A stretch of 64,000 bases of DNA, taken from assembly GCF_023238205.1 (NCBI RefSeq), contig NZ_CP096659.1, positions 2,497,626 to 2,561,625 of the forward strand, written 5' to 3'. The translations under genes were made by a program, and so were the position numbers. The notes below the pieces were generated by a model. The model worked only from the letters and a program-made list of their open reading frames with translations, did not search any database and had not been told where the DNA came from. How positions within the stretch are numbered: the first letter of the stretch is position 1; each line of letters opens with the position of its first letter. This stretch comes from Halorussus limi. Its GTDB lineage: Archaea; Halobacteriota; Halobacteria; Halobacteriales; Haladaptataceae. Shown here piece after piece: positions 1 to 8,561 of this stretch.

Positions 1-2584
1 TCTCGCGGGGCCACTCGAAGAACCCGGCGAAGTAGGCCGTCTCCAGCGCGGTGCGCTGGCGGTCGGTCATCTCGTCGGTCAGCACCTCGTCGAGTCGCCG
101 GAGCGACTCGCTCGTCCGCGAGACCTGCCGCCGGGTGACGACTTCGACCGTGGGGTAGGCGTCCCGGACGCGTTCGACCACGCTCCGGACGTCGACGGTC
201 GGCGGGAAGTGGAGGGTCATGTGGTAGTCGCCGCCCTCGATGGACGCGCTCTCGATGTAGCCGCCCGCGGACGCGACCATCGAGACGACCGGCGGTTCGG
301 TGAGGCGGGCCTCGAAGGTGGTCGTTCCGAACTGTTCGCGGACGGGCGTCACCTCCTCCCAGTACGGAAGTTGCTCGGGCAACGCCGTCAGCGTCTCTAT
401 CGCGTCGTTGGTCGCGGTGCCGTACTCGATGAAGACGTCGTCGCCGACCGGGACCGCCCGGTCGAACGAGATGGTGCCCTCGCTCTCGGGGAGGCCCACC
501 GACTCGAACACGTCCCGGATGCGGAACTCCAACTCGACCATCTCGTCGCTCATCAGCGCCCGCTTGCGCTCGATGCTGGCGATGGCGTGGCCGACCACCT
601 CGCCGAGTTGCCGGACCACCCGCCGCTCGTCGCCCTCGAACGCGCCGACGCGGTCGGCGTAGACGTTCAGCACGCCGTACAGCGTGTCCTCGTACGTGAC
701 CGGAATCGCGGCCGACGACCGGAAGCCGTGGACCCGAGCGTGGTCGCGCCACGACTCGTAGTCGGGGTCCTCGAACACGTCGCCCGTGACCTGCATCTCC
801 TCGGTCCGGACCGCCCGACCTGTCGGGCCTCTGGCGGTCGCGTCGTCTGGGTCTATCGAAATCTCCACGCCGTCGAGGTAGTTCTCGACGCCCGCCTCGG
901 CGGTGAGTTCGACGGTCTCCGACTGGGTGTCCACCGTGCCGAACCACGCGAACTCGTAGGACTCGGCGTCGGCGAGTCGGTCGCAGACGACCTGCTCGAC
1001 CTGCTCGCGGGTGGACTGCTGGACCAGCGCCTCGTTGATGTCGCGGACGACCGCGTTCAGGTTGTTGAGCGCGGTCAACTGCTCGCGGTGGCGCACGAGT
1101 TGGGTCTCGCGGGCGACCCGGTCGTAGGCCGCCTCGGCGTTCGCGGCCAGCAGTTCGACCAACTGGCGGGTCCGGTGGTCGAACTCGCCGGGTTCGCGCG
1201 ACCCGACGACGAGGACGCCGTGGTCGCCCATCGGCACGAACGACCCGGCGCGCATCCGGGTGCCGTCGGGGTCCACGCCCAAGTTCGGCGCGTCGAGGAC
1301 GTCGTCGTGGTGGACCGGGTCGCCGCCGACGAACGCGCTCCCGGTGATGGTACTGTCGTCGGCCGAGACATCGGGAAACTCGTCTCGCATGAAGTCGGCC
1401 TCGACCGACCGCTCGGCGGGCCGGAGTCGGCCGTCGGCGGCGTCGTGGCGGTAGACGATGACGCCCGGCAGGTCGAGGACGTCGGTGGCGGCGTTCGCCG
1501 CGATTTCGCCGACCTCCTCGCGGGACTTCGCGCCGAGCAACTCCCGACTGGAGTCGTGGAGCGACTTCAGGGTCTCCTCGAACCGCTTGCGGTCGGAGAC
1601 GTCCCGAGTGACGCCGGTCCACGCGTACCTGTCGTCGGGACCGTACGGCCCGAACCTGCTCTCGACCGGAATCGTCTCGCCGTCCTTCCGCCGGAGGTCG
1701 AACTCCAGCGTGGCCCCCTCGGGGTCGCTCGTCGCCACCGTCGAACTCGACTCCGCTGCGACTTCGTTGACCGACTCCCCGTGGACGAGGTGAATCGGCC
1801 GACCGAGCAGTTCCTCTCGGTCGTACCCCGTCATGTCGAGGAACCGCCGGTTGGCCATCACGAACCGCTCGTCCTCGTCTAGCGCGTAGACGCCGTCCCA
1901 GAGGGTCTCGACCACCGTCTCGTAGCGTTCGAGTTCGCGCTCGCGCTCCTTGCGCTCGGTCACGTCCCGGAAATACACCGACAGGCCCGTGTCGGAGGGG
2001 TAGACGTGAGCCTCGAACCACCGGTCGAGCGGTTCGTGAAACTCCTCGAAGGTGGCCGACTCTTGGGTCTCCAACGCCTCTTGGAAGAGTCGCTCGGAGT
2101 GCACTCCCGGTTCCAACTCGTCGTGGATGGGGCGGCCGAGGAGGTCGGTCGCCGCCACGTCGAGCAGGGACTCGGCGCGTTCGTTGACGTAGGTGACGCG
2201 CAGGTCGTCGTCGAGCGCGAGGAACGCGTCGTCGATGCGCTCGAACAACTCGTCGAGTTCGCGGCGCAGGTCCTCGCGCTGGCGTTCGAGTCGGCGGACC
2301 TGCTCTCTGAGTCGGGTCGCGTCGTCTACGGACGCGTCGTCTTCGGCCGCGTCGTCGCTCCCACCGTCTGTCGGGTCCGGGGGCCGCCACCAGACCCGGC
2401 CGCGCGCGCCGACCTTCTTGGTTTCGAGGTCGCCACTCTCGGCGAGTCGTTCGAGGCGGTTGTAGGCGGTCCGGCGCGAACAGTCGAGTTCGTCGGCGAC
2501 TTCGCTCGTCGTGTACGGCGTCGAAGGGGAGTCCGCACGGTCGAAGACCGCGAGGGTGTCTGCGAGGGAGTCCGCGGCGTCCAT
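1..2584 (-). CDS. Bat-type (bacterio-opsin activator-like) regulator with PAS, GAF and HTH domains, C-terminus cut by window edge
   Basis: Predicted cytoplasmic sensor and transcription activator. Read on the minus strand from ATG at 2584 the frame stays open to base 1 (over 860 residues). Residues about 1-70 form a winged helix (segment with SEVADELDCSRRTAYNRLE), followed by an Arg/Glu-rich coiled coil, two PAS domains (about 115-340), two GAF-like domains, then a Bat domain. The visible end, LTDEMTDRQRTALETAYF, is the start of an HTH_10 domain, whose remainder lies outside. A DNA-binding domain at both ends is unusual but known in haloarchaeal Bat relatives. It is transcribed alone as far as can be seen. 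The ligand or redox signal cannot be inferred. Confidence 0.9.
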   Translation of the reverse strand, partial: MDAADSLADTLAVFDRADSPSTPYTTSEVADELDCSRRTAYNRLERLAESGDLETKKVGARGRVWWRPPDPTDGGSDDAAEDDASVDDATRLREQVRRLERQREDLRRELDELFERIDDAFLALDDDLRVTYVNERAESLLDVAATDLLGRPIHDELEPGVHSERLFQEALETQESATFEEFHEPLDRWFEAHVYPSDTGLSVYFRDVTERKERERELERYETVVETLWDGVYALDEDERFVMANRRFLDMTGYDREELLGRPIHLVHGESVNEVAAESSSTVATSDPEGATLEFDLRRKDGETIPVESRFGPYGPDDRYAWTGVTRDVSDRKRFEETLKSLHDSSRELLGAKSREEVGEIAANAATDVLDLPGVIVYRHDAADGRLRPAERSVEADFMRDEFPDVSADDSTITGSAFVGGDPVHHDDVLDAPNLGVDPDGTRMRAGSFVPMGDHGVLVVGSREPGEFDHRTRQLVELLAANAEAAYDRVARETQLVRHREQLTALNNLNAVVRDINEALVQQSTREQVEQVVCDRLADAESYEFAWFGTVDTQSETVELTAEAGVENYLDGVEISIDPDDATARGPTGRAVRTEEMQVTGDVFEDPDYESWRDHARVHGFRSSAAIPVTYEDTLYGVLNVYADRVGAFEGDERRVVRQLGEVVGHAIASIERKRALMSDEMVELEFRIRDVFESVGLPESEGTISFDRAVPVGDDVFIEYGTATNDAIETLTALPEQLPYWEEVTPVREQFGTTTFEARLTEPPVVSMVASAGGYIESASIEGGDYHMTLHFPPTVDVRSVVERVRDAYPTVEVVTRRQVSRTSESLRRLDEVLTDEMTDRQRTALETAYFAGFFEWPRE

Positions 2585-2709
2585 ACCCGTCTGTCAGACG
2601 CCGACGGAAGATAAGTTGTTCCGTCAACGGAAACGCTTCAATTCGGACGAGTTTCCGGATGGATGCGTCGCGGAACCGACGGTACCGATTCCCGACGCTC
2701 CGGCCGTCC

Positions 2710-3057
2710 TCACGCTTCCTCGATGGTGTCGATGACGCGCTGAGAGAGGTCCACGTCCGAGAGGTCGCCGCGCGCGTGAGCGGCCAACCACTCGGCGTCG
2801 GCCCGCCACGCGCCGCGGGGGTCCTCCTCGATGCTCGACACGTCGGCGCGCACGTCGATGGGGTCCCATCCCTCGTCTTGGAGCGCCAGCAGGCGGTTGA
2901 GGACCCGGCCGACCTCGCGGTGGGGCACGCCCTCGCCGGACGAGGCCGTCTCGTACTCGATGCGGAGCGTCGCGTCGTCGGTCGCGAGGTCGGTGACGTA
3001 GACGCCGTGGCTCATCAGTCGCTGTTCGAGTCGCTCGCGCAGGTCCGAGTCGTCCAT
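2710..3057 (-). CDS. conserved haloarchaeal hypothetical protein, 115 aa
   Basis: Small acidic soluble protein starting MDDSDLRERLEQRLMSHGV. I do not recognise a functional family. It has an N-terminal amphipathic helix, a middle beta-rich part (GVYVTDLATDDATLRIEYE) and a conserved-looking VGRVLNRLLAL helix. The ATG at 3057 is preferred over an upstream in-frame start at 3183 because the extra 42 residues are Arg/Pro-rich and overlap the neighbouring gene. No signal peptide or membrane segment is visible. The gene lies just downstream of the zinc-ribbon membrane protein on the same strand, 35 bases away, so the two may be co-transcribed. Confidence 0.75.
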   Translation of the reverse strand: MDDSDLRERLEQRLMSHGVYVTDLATDDATLRIEYETASSGEGVPHREVGRVLNRLLALQDEGWDPIDVRADVSSIEEDPRGAWRADAEWLAAHARGDLSDVDLSQRVIDTIEEA

Positions 3058-3092
3058 ACGGGGTGGTAGGCGCGAAGCGGGAAAACGTCTCG

Positions 3093-3314
3093 CTACCAGA
3101 AGCCGTGGGAGTCCCGCGGTGCCACGCAGGAGCAGGTCACGGTCGGGTCGAGTACGTCGTCGACCGGGAGTGATTCGCCGCATTCCGTACAGACGATGGT
3201 CGTGCCCTCGCTGCGCCGGTACCGGCGCAGTGCGTGGGCACCGATGACGGCTCCGGCGGCGAGGCCGACCGCCCCCGCCAGCGCCTTGTCTACGAACGCA
3301 GTTTCGCGTGCCAT
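3093..3314 (-). CDS. small membrane protein with C-terminal zinc-ribbon-like cysteines, 73 aa
   Basis: Starts MARETAFVDKALAGAVGLA: one Ala/Gly-rich hydrophobic helix at about residues 10-28 is followed by a basic stretch (RRYRR) and a cytosolic cysteine cluster, CTEC at 42-45 and CSC at 61-63. Four thiols in that spacing could bind one zinc. The upstream extension to 3407 looks non-coding, so the ATG at 3314 was chosen. No partner or function is known to me. The neighbour 115-aa gene on the same strand is the only operon candidate. Confidence 0.7.
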   Translation of the reverse strand: MARETAFVDKALAGAVGLAAGAVIGAHALRRYRRSEGTTIVCTECGESLPVDDVLDPTVTCSCVAPRDSHGFW

Positions 3315-3468
3315 GCGCTCCCGAGGTTGGCCCACAACCTTAAACCCATTGACGCCGGACGACCAACGGAATCCTTTCGTGTCAGTATGATTAGCGGATT
3401 TTGACACCGTCGGACCCGACGCGCTCTCCGGTCTGACCCCGAGCGCGCTCTCGAGCGATGGACACCAC

Positions 3469-3476
3469 TTATAAAA
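3469..3476 (+). promoter_or_regulatory. TATA box for the 124-aa membrane protein gene
   Basis: The sequence ttataaaa lies 24-31 bases before the ATG at 3500, the spacing expected for a leaderless haloarchaeal transcript. This decides the start: an in-frame ATG at 3458 lies upstream of the box and would not be transcribed from it. Confidence 0.7.
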
Positions 3477-3499
3477 GTCCGGTCGATACAGTTACGTAC

Positions 3500-3874
3500 A
3501 TGGTAGGGTTCCTGAACTTCGTCATCGGGTTCGTCGTGAGCCTCCTCATCGGAGCGTTCGGCATCTACGTCGGCGCGCGCGTCATCGCCGACCGAAACGA
3601 CTACGAGTACGCCGTCCTGACCGCGCTAGTCGGCGCGTTCGTCTGGTGGCTCATCACGGGGCTGTTCGGCATAATTCCGTTCGCCGGAGAGTTCATCGGC
3701 GCGGTCCTCGGTCTCGTCGCGTGGGTGTACGTCATCAACGCGCGGTATCCCGGCGGTTGGGGCAGCGCCATCGGTATCGGCGTAGTCGCGTGGCTCGCGG
3801 TCTGGGTCGTTCTCGTCGTCCTCGAAAGCCTCGAAATCATCGCGTCCGGCGCGCTCGGCGTCCCTTGGCTCTGA
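3500..3874 (+). CDS. polytopic membrane protein, 124 aa
   Basis: Hydrophobic protein starting MVGFLNFVIGFVVSLLIG with four predicted membrane helices separated by short loops (about residues 2-25, 34-52, 54-76 and 90-118). Glycine-rich helices and a conserved-looking YVGARVI turn are visible. I do not recognise a function; it resembles small haloarchaeal integral membrane proteins of unknown role. It is convergent with the downstream flavoprotein, only 13 bases apart, and stands alone. Start chosen from the TATA spacing. Confidence 0.75.
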   Translation: MVGFLNFVIGFVVSLLIGAFGIYVGARVIADRNDYEYAVLTALVGAFVWWLITGLFGIIPFAGEFIGAVLGLVAWVYVINARYPGGWGSAIGIGVVAWLAVWVVLVVLESLEIIASGALGVPWL

Positions 3875-3887
3875 GCGCCCCGGCCGA

Positions 3888-5048
3888 TTACCGCTCGTAC
3901 CCTAGTTCTTCGCCGACCAAATCTGCGGCGTTGCGTATCGCACCCACCGACGAGAGGTAGCCGGCGCCGACGGTGGTCTTGAGCGCCTTCGCGGCCCGGC
4001 CCGTGAGGACGGTCGGCCCGACTTGAGCCACCGCGCCGTCGCCGACCGAGACCAGCCACCCCGGCGAGTCGAACGCGAACGGGTCGAGTCGCGGTTCGAA
4101 CATGTCGTCGCCCTCCCGGTCGTACTCCACGAGTTTGGCGACGTTCTCGGCCACGGAGCGGGCCTCCCGGACCGCGGCCTGCGCGCTCGCCGGGACCGGT
4201 TCGCCGTCGGCGTCCACCACGCGGGCGGCGTCGCCCACGACGAAGGTGCCGTCGCCGAGTCGCAGGGTGTTCTTCACCGCGGGGCGCTCGCCGTCGAGCG
4301 CGTCGGGACCGCGGATGCCTCCGGTCCAGACGAACTGGTCGTAGTCGAGTCGCTCGCCGGTTTCGAGTTCGATGGAGTCGTCGTCCGCGGAAGCGACCCC
4401 GGTTCCGGTCCGAATCTCCACGTCGCGGGCTTCGAGTTGGTCGCGGACCGCGGCCCGGAAGTTCTCGGGGAACGCGGGCGCGACTTCGTCCAACTGTTCG
4501 AGCAGGGTGATGGTGACCGACTCGCTGGCGTCCTCCTCCCGGGCGAACGCCGCGAGTTCGCCCGCCACCTGCACGCCCGACAGGCCCGCGCCGCCGACGA
4601 CGACGCGGGCGGGGTCGTCCGGACGACCGGCCGACAGCGCGTCGAGGAACTCCTCGCGAATCCGCTCGGCATCGTCCAGCGTCTTGAGCGGCGCGGCGTG
4701 GTCCTCGACGCCCGGCAGGTCGTAGAAGGCGGTCTCGGCCCCGAGACAGACCCCGGCGTAGTCGTAGTCGATTCGCTCGCCCGACGCTAGCGTGACGACG
4801 CCCGCGTCCGGGTCCACGTCGACGACCTCGGCCCGTCTGACCCCGGCGCGGTCCAGCACTTCGTCCAACTCGACCACGATGTCGTCGGCCAGCGAGGGGC
4901 GGCGAATCACGCGGTGGACCTCGTGTTGGACGAGGTGGCGGCCGGTCCGCTCGACCACCAGAATCTCCACGTCGTCGGGGACGGTGCGCTCCAGTTTTCG
5001 GGCGAGGGTCAGTCCGGCGTAGCCCGCGCCGAGGACAGCGATTCGCAT
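3888..5048 (-). CDS. FAD-dependent pyridine nucleotide-disulphide oxidoreductase family protein, NDH-2-like
   Basis: Likely a type II NADH:quinone oxidoreductase-like flavoprotein passing electrons from NAD(P)H to quinone at the membrane surface. The N-terminus MRIAVLGAGYAGLTLARKLE is a Rossmann FAD site (GxGxxG). A second dinucleotide site is VVVGGAGLSGVQVAGELA near residues 150-167, and the FAD-closing motif GTFVVGDAARV is near 290. Length (386 aa) fits the NDH-2 family. No C-terminal membrane helix is obvious, so peripheral binding is inferred. A TATA-like tctatacc 25-35 bases before the ATG at 5048 suggests a leaderless transcript. The exact substrate is uncertain; sulfide:quinone reductase relatives look similar but lack of conserved redox cysteines argues against that. 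Confidence 0.85.
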   Translation of the reverse strand: MRIAVLGAGYAGLTLARKLERTVPDDVEILVVERTGRHLVQHEVHRVIRRPSLADDIVVELDEVLDRAGVRRAEVVDVDPDAGVVTLASGERIDYDYAGVCLGAETAFYDLPGVEDHAAPLKTLDDAERIREEFLDALSAGRPDDPARVVVGGAGLSGVQVAGELAAFAREEDASESVTITLLEQLDEVAPAFPENFRAAVRDQLEARDVEIRTGTGVASADDDSIELETGERLDYDQFVWTGGIRGPDALDGERPAVKNTLRLGDGTFVVGDAARVVDADGEPVPASAQAAVREARSVAENVAKLVEYDREGDDMFEPRLDPFAFDSPGWLVSVGDGAVAQVGPTVLTGRAAKALKTTVGAGYLSSVGAIRNAADLVGEELGYER

Positions 5049-5446
5049 TCGTCGGGGGTACGGAGCGTGCGGGTATAGAAGTGAGGGAGGCCGACGTGGG
5101 ACGGACGAGCGACGGAAAGCGCAGAGAGAACGGTCAGAGGGGAGGATGGACGAAAGCGGTGAGAGGAGGAGTAGACAGGCGGGCACAGAACGCGGGCGGA
5201 CCGGAGACCGCCAGACCGCGGTTCGGTCCGAGTAGGACAGATAACGGTCGGCATTTAAGTGAACTCGACGACAACGTGTGGTCACGACTCGGGGGTCGCA
5301 GGAATCGGTCCGCGGTTCGACGGGGACGGGGAAGGGAGTTCACTGACGCGAGTCGTCGGCCGTCGTCTGTATCTCGGCCAGCGTCTCGTAGAGTTGCTGA
5401 CTCGTCGAGGAACGCCGTCGCCCTCCTCCGAGACCACTTGACCATC
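5049..5446. other. intergenic region between divergent flavoprotein and histidine kinase genes
   Basis: About 400 bases with no convincing gene. It holds the flavoprotein promoter near 5075-5083 (minus strand) and a possible kinase TATA box, catttaag, near 5252-5259, which would leave a leader of roughly 165 bases. Extending the kinase upstream to 5081 gives Arg/Gly-rich sequence with no domain character. A minus-strand frame at about 5343-5445 has coding-like residues but no start codon. Confidence 0.5.
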
Positions 5447-6979
5447 ATGAGCCACAACCCAGTACACACCGACCGGCGAAGCGACCGGACGACGCTCGGC
5501 CTCGAAAGCGGACTCGAAGCCCTACGCGAGAGCCCCGCGTTCCGGGGTCCCGTCGAACCCCTCGACGGTCACGACTCGAACGACCACCTCGCGCTCGTCT
5601 ACGAGACCCGCGAAGAGCAGTTCGCGGCCGCGGTGCCGTTCGTCGAGCAGGGACTCGACCGGAACGAGCGGTGTCTCTACATCGCCGACGAGAACTCCGA
5701 GACGGAGGTTCTCGACGCGATGCGGAACGCCGACGTGAACGTGGACGACGCGCTGGAGTCCGGCGCGCTGACGCTCCACACCAAGCAGGACACGTACTGT
5801 CGGGGCGGTTCGTTCGACCCCGAGAACATGCTGGCGTTTCTGGAGGCCGCCATCGAGGAGGCCACCGAGGAGTACGAGGCGCTCCGAATCGCGGGCGAGA
5901 TGACGTGGATATTCGGCGACGACCCGCAGATAGAGGACCTCGTGGAGTACGAGGGCCGACTCAACCACCTGTTGCCCGACGAGGACTCCATCGCGCTCTG
6001 TCAGTACAACCGCAACCGCTTCCCGGCCGAGGTGCTTCGGGACATCGTTCGGACGCACCCCCACCTCGTCTACGACAACACGGTGTCGCACAACGCCTAC
6101 TACACGCCGCCCGAGGAGTTCTTCGGACCGGACCGACCCGCCCGGGAGGTCGAGCGCATGCTGAAGTCGCTCCGCGACCGGACCATCGCCACCGAGAAAC
6201 TCAGTCGGCGCGAGCGCGAACTGAAGCGCCAGAACGACCGACTGGAATCGTTCGCGAGCATGCTGGCTCACGAACTCCGGAACCCGCTCTCCATCGCTCA
6301 AATATACCTCGAACAGGCGGTGACCGACGACGGCGACGCCGCCGAGGAGGTGGCGACCGCGCTCGACCGCATCGAGGAGATGATAGACGTGCTGCTCGTC
6401 ACCGCGCGGACGAGCGAGGCGGACATCGACTACGAGGCGGTGGACCTCTCGGAGGCCGCCGCCGACGCGTGGGCGGACCTCTCGCCCGAAGGGGCGACGC
6501 TCCGGGTCGAGACCGACCGGACGATTCAGGTGGACCCGGTCCACTGCTGGCACCTGCTGGAGAACCTGTTCAGCAACGCCGTCGAACACGGGTCGACGAC
6601 CCCTCGCTCGAAGTCTCGCGAGGACGCCGGCGAACACGGCGCCGCGAACAGTCGTCCGGCGAACGCCACCGCCGAGCGCGCGACCGAGAACGAGCAACTC
6701 TCGGCCGACGGCGGCCTGCGGGGCGACGACGCGACGCTGACGGTCAGCATCGGCAGCCTCGAAGAGGGGTTCTACGTCGCCGACGACGGAAGCGGCATCC
6801 CGGAGGGTGAGCGCGCGACCATCTTCGACGCCGGACACAGCACCGAGGCCGACGGAATCGGACTGGGCCTCACGTTCGTCGCGCGCCTCGTGGAGACGTA
6901 CGGCTGGGACTGCGACGTGACCGAGAGCGAGGCGGGCGGCGCGCGCTTCGAGTTCCGAAACGTGGAAACCGGCGCGTAG
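5447..6979 (+). CDS. MEDS-domain sensor histidine kinase
   Basis: Cytosolic two-component sensor of 510 residues. Residues about 40-220 match the MEDS (DcmR-like) sensory domain: HLALVYETREEQFAAAVPF, then CLYIADE and the RIAGEMTW strand. A coiled linker leads to the HisKA H-box MLAHELRNPL with the phosphorylated His at residue 275. The ATPase part shows the N-box HLLENLFSNAVEHG and G-boxes ADDGSGIP and GIGLGLTF. There are no membrane segments, so the signal is probably cytoplasmic. A Ser/Ala/Glu-rich linker of about 45 residues sits between N-box and G1, which is longer than usual. No response regulator is adjacent; haloarchaeal kinases of this type are often orphans. The ATG at 5447 directly precedes the recognisable protein. 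Confidence 0.92.
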   Translation: MSHNPVHTDRRSDRTTLGLESGLEALRESPAFRGPVEPLDGHDSNDHLALVYETREEQFAAAVPFVEQGLDRNERCLYIADENSETEVLDAMRNADVNVDDALESGALTLHTKQDTYCRGGSFDPENMLAFLEAAIEEATEEYEALRIAGEMTWIFGDDPQIEDLVEYEGRLNHLLPDEDSIALCQYNRNRFPAEVLRDIVRTHPHLVYDNTVSHNAYYTPPEEFFGPDRPAREVERMLKSLRDRTIATEKLSRRERELKRQNDRLESFASMLAHELRNPLSIAQIYLEQAVTDDGDAAEEVATALDRIEEMIDVLLVTARTSEADIDYEAVDLSEAAADAWADLSPEGATLRVETDRTIQVDPVHCWHLLENLFSNAVEHGSTTPRSKSREDAGEHGAANSRPANATAERATENEQLSADGGLRGDDATLTVSIGSLEEGFYVADDGSGIPEGERATIFDAGHSTEADGIGLGLTFVARLVETYGWDCDVTESEAGGARFEFRNVETGA

Positions 6980-6985
6980 GACGGC

Positions 6986-7969
6986 TCAGAACAGGGCTTC
7001 GCTCTCGTCCAGAACCTCGGCCGGACCGCCGACCTCCCAGACCATCGTCTCGACGCCGCAGTCGGCGACGACCTCTTCGACGCGCTCGACGTACTCGTCG
7101 GTCGTGTTGACGTAGACGCTCGCGCCCGTGTCGGTCGAGAAGTAGACCGGCACGTCCTCCTCCTCGCGGAGTTCGCGGACGGCGTCGAAGATTTCTAAGG
7201 TGGCGGGCTTCCAGTAGACCCATCCCGCGGGACCGGTCATCGTGGTCGCGGCCAGCGATAGCGAGTCGTGTTCGGCGGTCTCGAAGACCCGGTGGAAGTC
7301 GCCCTCGCGGAGCGCGTCGCGCATCTCGGCCAACTGGTCGTGGAGGTGGGCGAGTCGCGCCTCGAACATGTGGCTGTCGGCGGCCTCGCGGTGTGCGTGT
7401 TCGGTCTCCTTGTAGGCGGGGACGAGACCCGCCACGATGCGCAGGTCGTCTTCGAGCGGCGAGTCGAGGCGCTCGGACCGACAGTCCTCGTCGTTGAGTC
7501 CGGCGTGGAGGTCGGAGAAGCCGCCGGTCACGGCGCGGGCGGCCGACGAGGAGCCCCGGCGCGCGATGGTCGAGATTTCGGGTCGGGAGAGTCCGAGGTC
7601 AGCGGCCTCGGCCAGCGCCGTCGCGGCCGCGGCGAACCCCGACGACGAGGAGCCGAGTCCCACGTTCGACGGGAAGGAGTTCTCGCTCTCCAGTCGGACC
7701 GGGTACTCGGCGTGGTCGGCGTCGGCGAGGTCCCGCACGCGCGAGACGACGTTCGACACCCGGTCGGCCTCGTGGTCGGCCAACTCCTCGCCGCCGACGA
7801 CGAAGGTGTCCGAGTCGAGGTCCGGGTCGAACTCGACGGTGGTCTTGGTGTGACTCGGCGCGGTGCAGACGCTGATGGAGTCGTGGTAGGGGAGACGGAG
7901 TTCTTCGTCGCGCATCCCGTGGTATTTGACGAGTCCCTGAATGGGGTGGGCTTTCGCGGTCGCCTTCAT
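6986..7969 (-). CDS. mvaD: phosphomevalonate decarboxylase (diphosphomevalonate decarboxylase family)
   Basis: GHMP-superfamily enzyme of the archaeal mevalonate pathway. In haloarchaea this family decarboxylates mevalonate 5-phosphate to isopentenyl phosphate, which isopentenyl phosphate kinase then phosphorylates; that assignment is established for Haloferax volcanii and applied here by similarity. Visible motifs are KAHPIQGLVKYHG at the N-terminus, the ATP-binding glycine/serine loop SNVGLGSSSSGFAAA, and the C-terminal STDTGASVYV active-site loop. Length (327 aa) is normal. A TATA-like aatttaaac 25-32 bases upstream of ATG 7969 indicates a leaderless monocistronic transcript supplying isoprenoid lipid synthesis. 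Confidence 0.93.
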   Translation of the reverse strand: MKATAKAHPIQGLVKYHGMRDEELRLPYHDSISVCTAPSHTKTTVEFDPDLDSDTFVVGGEELADHEADRVSNVVSRVRDLADADHAEYPVRLESENSFPSNVGLGSSSSGFAAAATALAEAADLGLSRPEISTIARRGSSSAARAVTGGFSDLHAGLNDEDCRSERLDSPLEDDLRIVAGLVPAYKETEHAHREAADSHMFEARLAHLHDQLAEMRDALREGDFHRVFETAEHDSLSLAATTMTGPAGWVYWKPATLEIFDAVRELREEEDVPVYFSTDTGASVYVNTTDEYVERVEEVVADCGVETMVWEVGGPAEVLDESEALF

Positions 7970-8055
7970 GCTTTGACGGGGGAGCGATGTCCGTTTAAAT
8001 TCCCCGGAACCGACCCCAACCGCGGACGGGTCGGACGTGTCGACGGCGCGTCGTG

Positions 8056-8463
8056 TTACTCCGTCCTGTATCTCCAGATTCCCGCAGACGCCAACAGGAG
8101 CAGACCGACCGCAAGCGGTGTCGTGCGAACGACGTTGTGGAGTAGAGGCGAACACCCGTCGTTCACCATCCCGAGAACCAAGTACGAGTCGCCTCGATAC
8201 CTGACCCACGTCGGTCGTTCGAAGTGGAGTTCGGCGACGGCTACCTCGTCGCCTGCGCTCAGTGCTTTCCGAAATCCCGCCTTCTGCTCGTCGGTCAAAT
8301 TCTCGAACTCCGTCGTCGGTGCGTCCGCGTAACCGCTCGCATCGTCGCTGACGGACAGATAATAGGTGGAACAACCGCCCGAGTCGACGAAGAAGTACGC
8401 TCCGTATCCCGTCAACGCGACGCCGACGAGGGTGACCGCGGCGATGACAGCAGTTCTGTTCAC
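8056..8463 (-). CDS. haloarchaeal membrane protein, two helices, 135 aa
   Basis: Starts at GTG (8463), with a TATA-like cctatacg about 27 bases upstream, supporting a leaderless start. There is one N-terminal helix (AVIAAVTLVGVALTGYGAYF) and one C-terminal helix (PLAVGLLLLASAGIWRY), enclosing an exported domain of about 80 residues. Two cysteines (SGGCSTYY and NDGCSPLL) lie outside the membrane and could form a disulphide. The middle NLTDEQKAGFRKAL segment resembles a motif seen in several small haloarchaeal surface proteins. Function unknown. Confidence 0.75.
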   Translation of the reverse strand: MNRTAVIAAVTLVGVALTGYGAYFFVDSGGCSTYYLSVSDDASGYADAPTTEFENLTDEQKAGFRKALSAGDEVAVAELHFERPTWVRYRGDSYLVLGMVNDGCSPLLHNVVRTTPLAVGLLLLASAGIWRYRTE

Positions 8464-8561
8464 ACTCTTGACCGGAACTAAAATCCGTATAGGTTTTGTG
8501 GAAGTCGGCGTCGTCGCTCGAACCCGAATAGCTCAAACCCCTTCCGCCCCACGCTTCCCGC

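Noticed and set aside
3315-3407. Longer start for the zinc-ribbon membrane protein
   Set aside because: The additional 31 residues lack acidic bias and overlap the promoter of the divergent gene; the ATG at 3314 begins right before the hydrophobic helix.
5343-5445. Minus-strand fragment ending QQLYETLAEIQTTADDSRQ
   Set aside because: It looks protein-like, but the frame has no start codon before an upstream stop and no promoter, so at most it is a remnant.
5081-5446. N-terminal extension of the histidine kinase
   Set aside because: Arg/Gly-rich with no halophilic acidity or domain, and it begins inside the promoter region of the divergent gene.
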